Assembly: GCA_951813065.1 (NCBI GenBank)
Contig: CATOTH010000004.1
Location: 62,001 to 126,000 of the forward strand
Length of the DNA stretch: 64,000 bases
Direction of reading: 5' to 3'
Source: an uncultured Bryobacterales bacterium
GTDB lineage: Bacteria > Acidobacteriota > Terriglobia > Bryobacterales > UBA6623
Shown here in pieces: positions 63,737 to 64,000 of this stretch; position 1 is the stretch's first letter; each line of letters begins with the position of its first letter. The notes under the pieces are model-generated. The model was not told where the DNA came from. It saw only the letters and a program-made list of their open reading frames with translations, and searched no databases. Made by a program: the position numbers and the translations under genes.

Positions 63737-64000
63737 TGGCAGTTTCAGGCTCCGGTTCGGGCAAACTCGCCGAAGATGAGAAGACTCCGGCTGCCAACCG
63801 ATCCAGTTGGCTGTCACGGCTAGCGGGTGGGGCGTTCCTGTTCCTGCTCGTCAACTCGGGCTTGCTCTGGGCATTCCCGAGAGCCAGCCTCTTCTACGTT
63901 GCCAATGTGCTGCTGCACGTTCTGGCGGGCATCGCTTTGGCCGCGGGCATGTGGTTTTCCGCGAGCGACGCTTTCCGGCGGGTTCGTTCTGACCTGCGCG
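63733..64000 (+). CDS. Membrane protein, 5' part only (cut by window edge)
   Basis: ATG 63733 overlaps the stop of the TPR/FG-GAP gene (ATGA), so the two are translationally coupled. The 89 visible residues have a polar start (SGSGKLAEDEKTPAANRSSW) followed by a membrane helix (GGAFLFLLVNSGLLWAFP) and a second one (FYVANVLLHVLAGIALAAGM), then FSASDAFRRVRSDLR. The frame is open to the window end. The coupling suggests that it acts with the upstream protein. Family not recognised. Confidence 0.8.
   Translation, partial: MMAVSGSGSGKLAEDEKTPAANRSSWLSRLAGGAFLFLLVNSGLLWAFPRASLFYVANVLLHVLAGIALAAGMWFSASDAFRRVRSDLR

Noticed and set aside
1..64000. CRISPR array
   Set aside because: No set of regularly spaced repeats was seen, including around the cas1e-like relic.

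Overview
The window is high-GC DNA from what looks like a Solibacteres/Bryobacterales-type Acidobacteriota. The best evidence is the secreted subtilase at 21630-24896, whose C-terminus matches my recollection of the Solibacter C-terminal domain (TIGR03437). Supporting evidence is the DUF1549/DUF1553 + DUF1501 pair, the many Tat-exported catabolic enzymes, the TPR/FG-GAP/ASPIC protein, and the 3' relic of an acidobacterial-type TonB-dependent receptor. No search was run, so the taxonomy is inference.

Layout. 1-16.8 kb is mainly exported or periplasmic catabolism: CehA/McbA-type tail, aldo/keto reductase, tRNA-Arg(CCG), planctomycete-type cytochrome plus DUF1501, metallo-beta-lactamase-fold hydrolase, alpha/beta esterase, ceramidase-like hydrolase, sugar isomerase-like protein, Yip1 membrane protein and a GH95 fucosidase. 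16.8-20 kb is a defence/toxin-antitoxin patch: DUF433 antitoxin with a broken DUF5615 toxin, intact AbiE pair, a helicase/ATPase tail. 20-25 kb carries a sugar transporter and the subtilase. 25-30.4 kb is a scrap-yard: a cas1e-like relic, two identical tandem IS200 elements, HigBA, a hicA relic, intact HicAB and a TonB-receptor relic.

30.5-38.9 kb looks like a catabolic island (PEP-hydrolase-like TIM barrel, UPF0261/Tm-1-like, PQQ propeller, isochorismatase-fold, SelA-like PLP enzyme, Gfo/Idh/MocA oxidoreductase, PfkB kinase). 39-42.8 kb contains a DUF106/EMC3-like membrane protein, a small ribbon-helix-helix protein and the bioB-bioF-bioD biotin genes. 43-48.8 kb holds VapBC, an IS630 element, a large exported CarboxypepD_reg-type protein and an IS1634-type transposase ruin. 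49-54.7 kb carries a Pgi, then an acyl-CoA dehydrogenase/MaoC pair divergent from a CitE-type CoA lyase and a class III transaminase. 55-64 kb has HipBA, an M48 protease divergent from an M1-like gluzincin, a giant TPR/FG-GAP/ASPIC protein and the start of a membrane protein translationally coupled to it.

Themes. (1) Export of hydrolases for host- or polysaccharide-derived substrates (fucosides, sphingolipid-like esters, acyl sugars) with uptake and central sugar steps. (2) A dense set of toxin-antitoxin loci in several states of preservation, interleaved with insertion sequences and relics, marking 16.8-30.4 kb and 43-56.6 kb as accessory DNA. No complete undescribed multi-gene defence system was found; the most notable leads are the cas1e relic, the tandem IS200 units with their serial hairpins, the DUF106-like protein, and the uncharacterised catabolic island at 30.5-38.9 kb.
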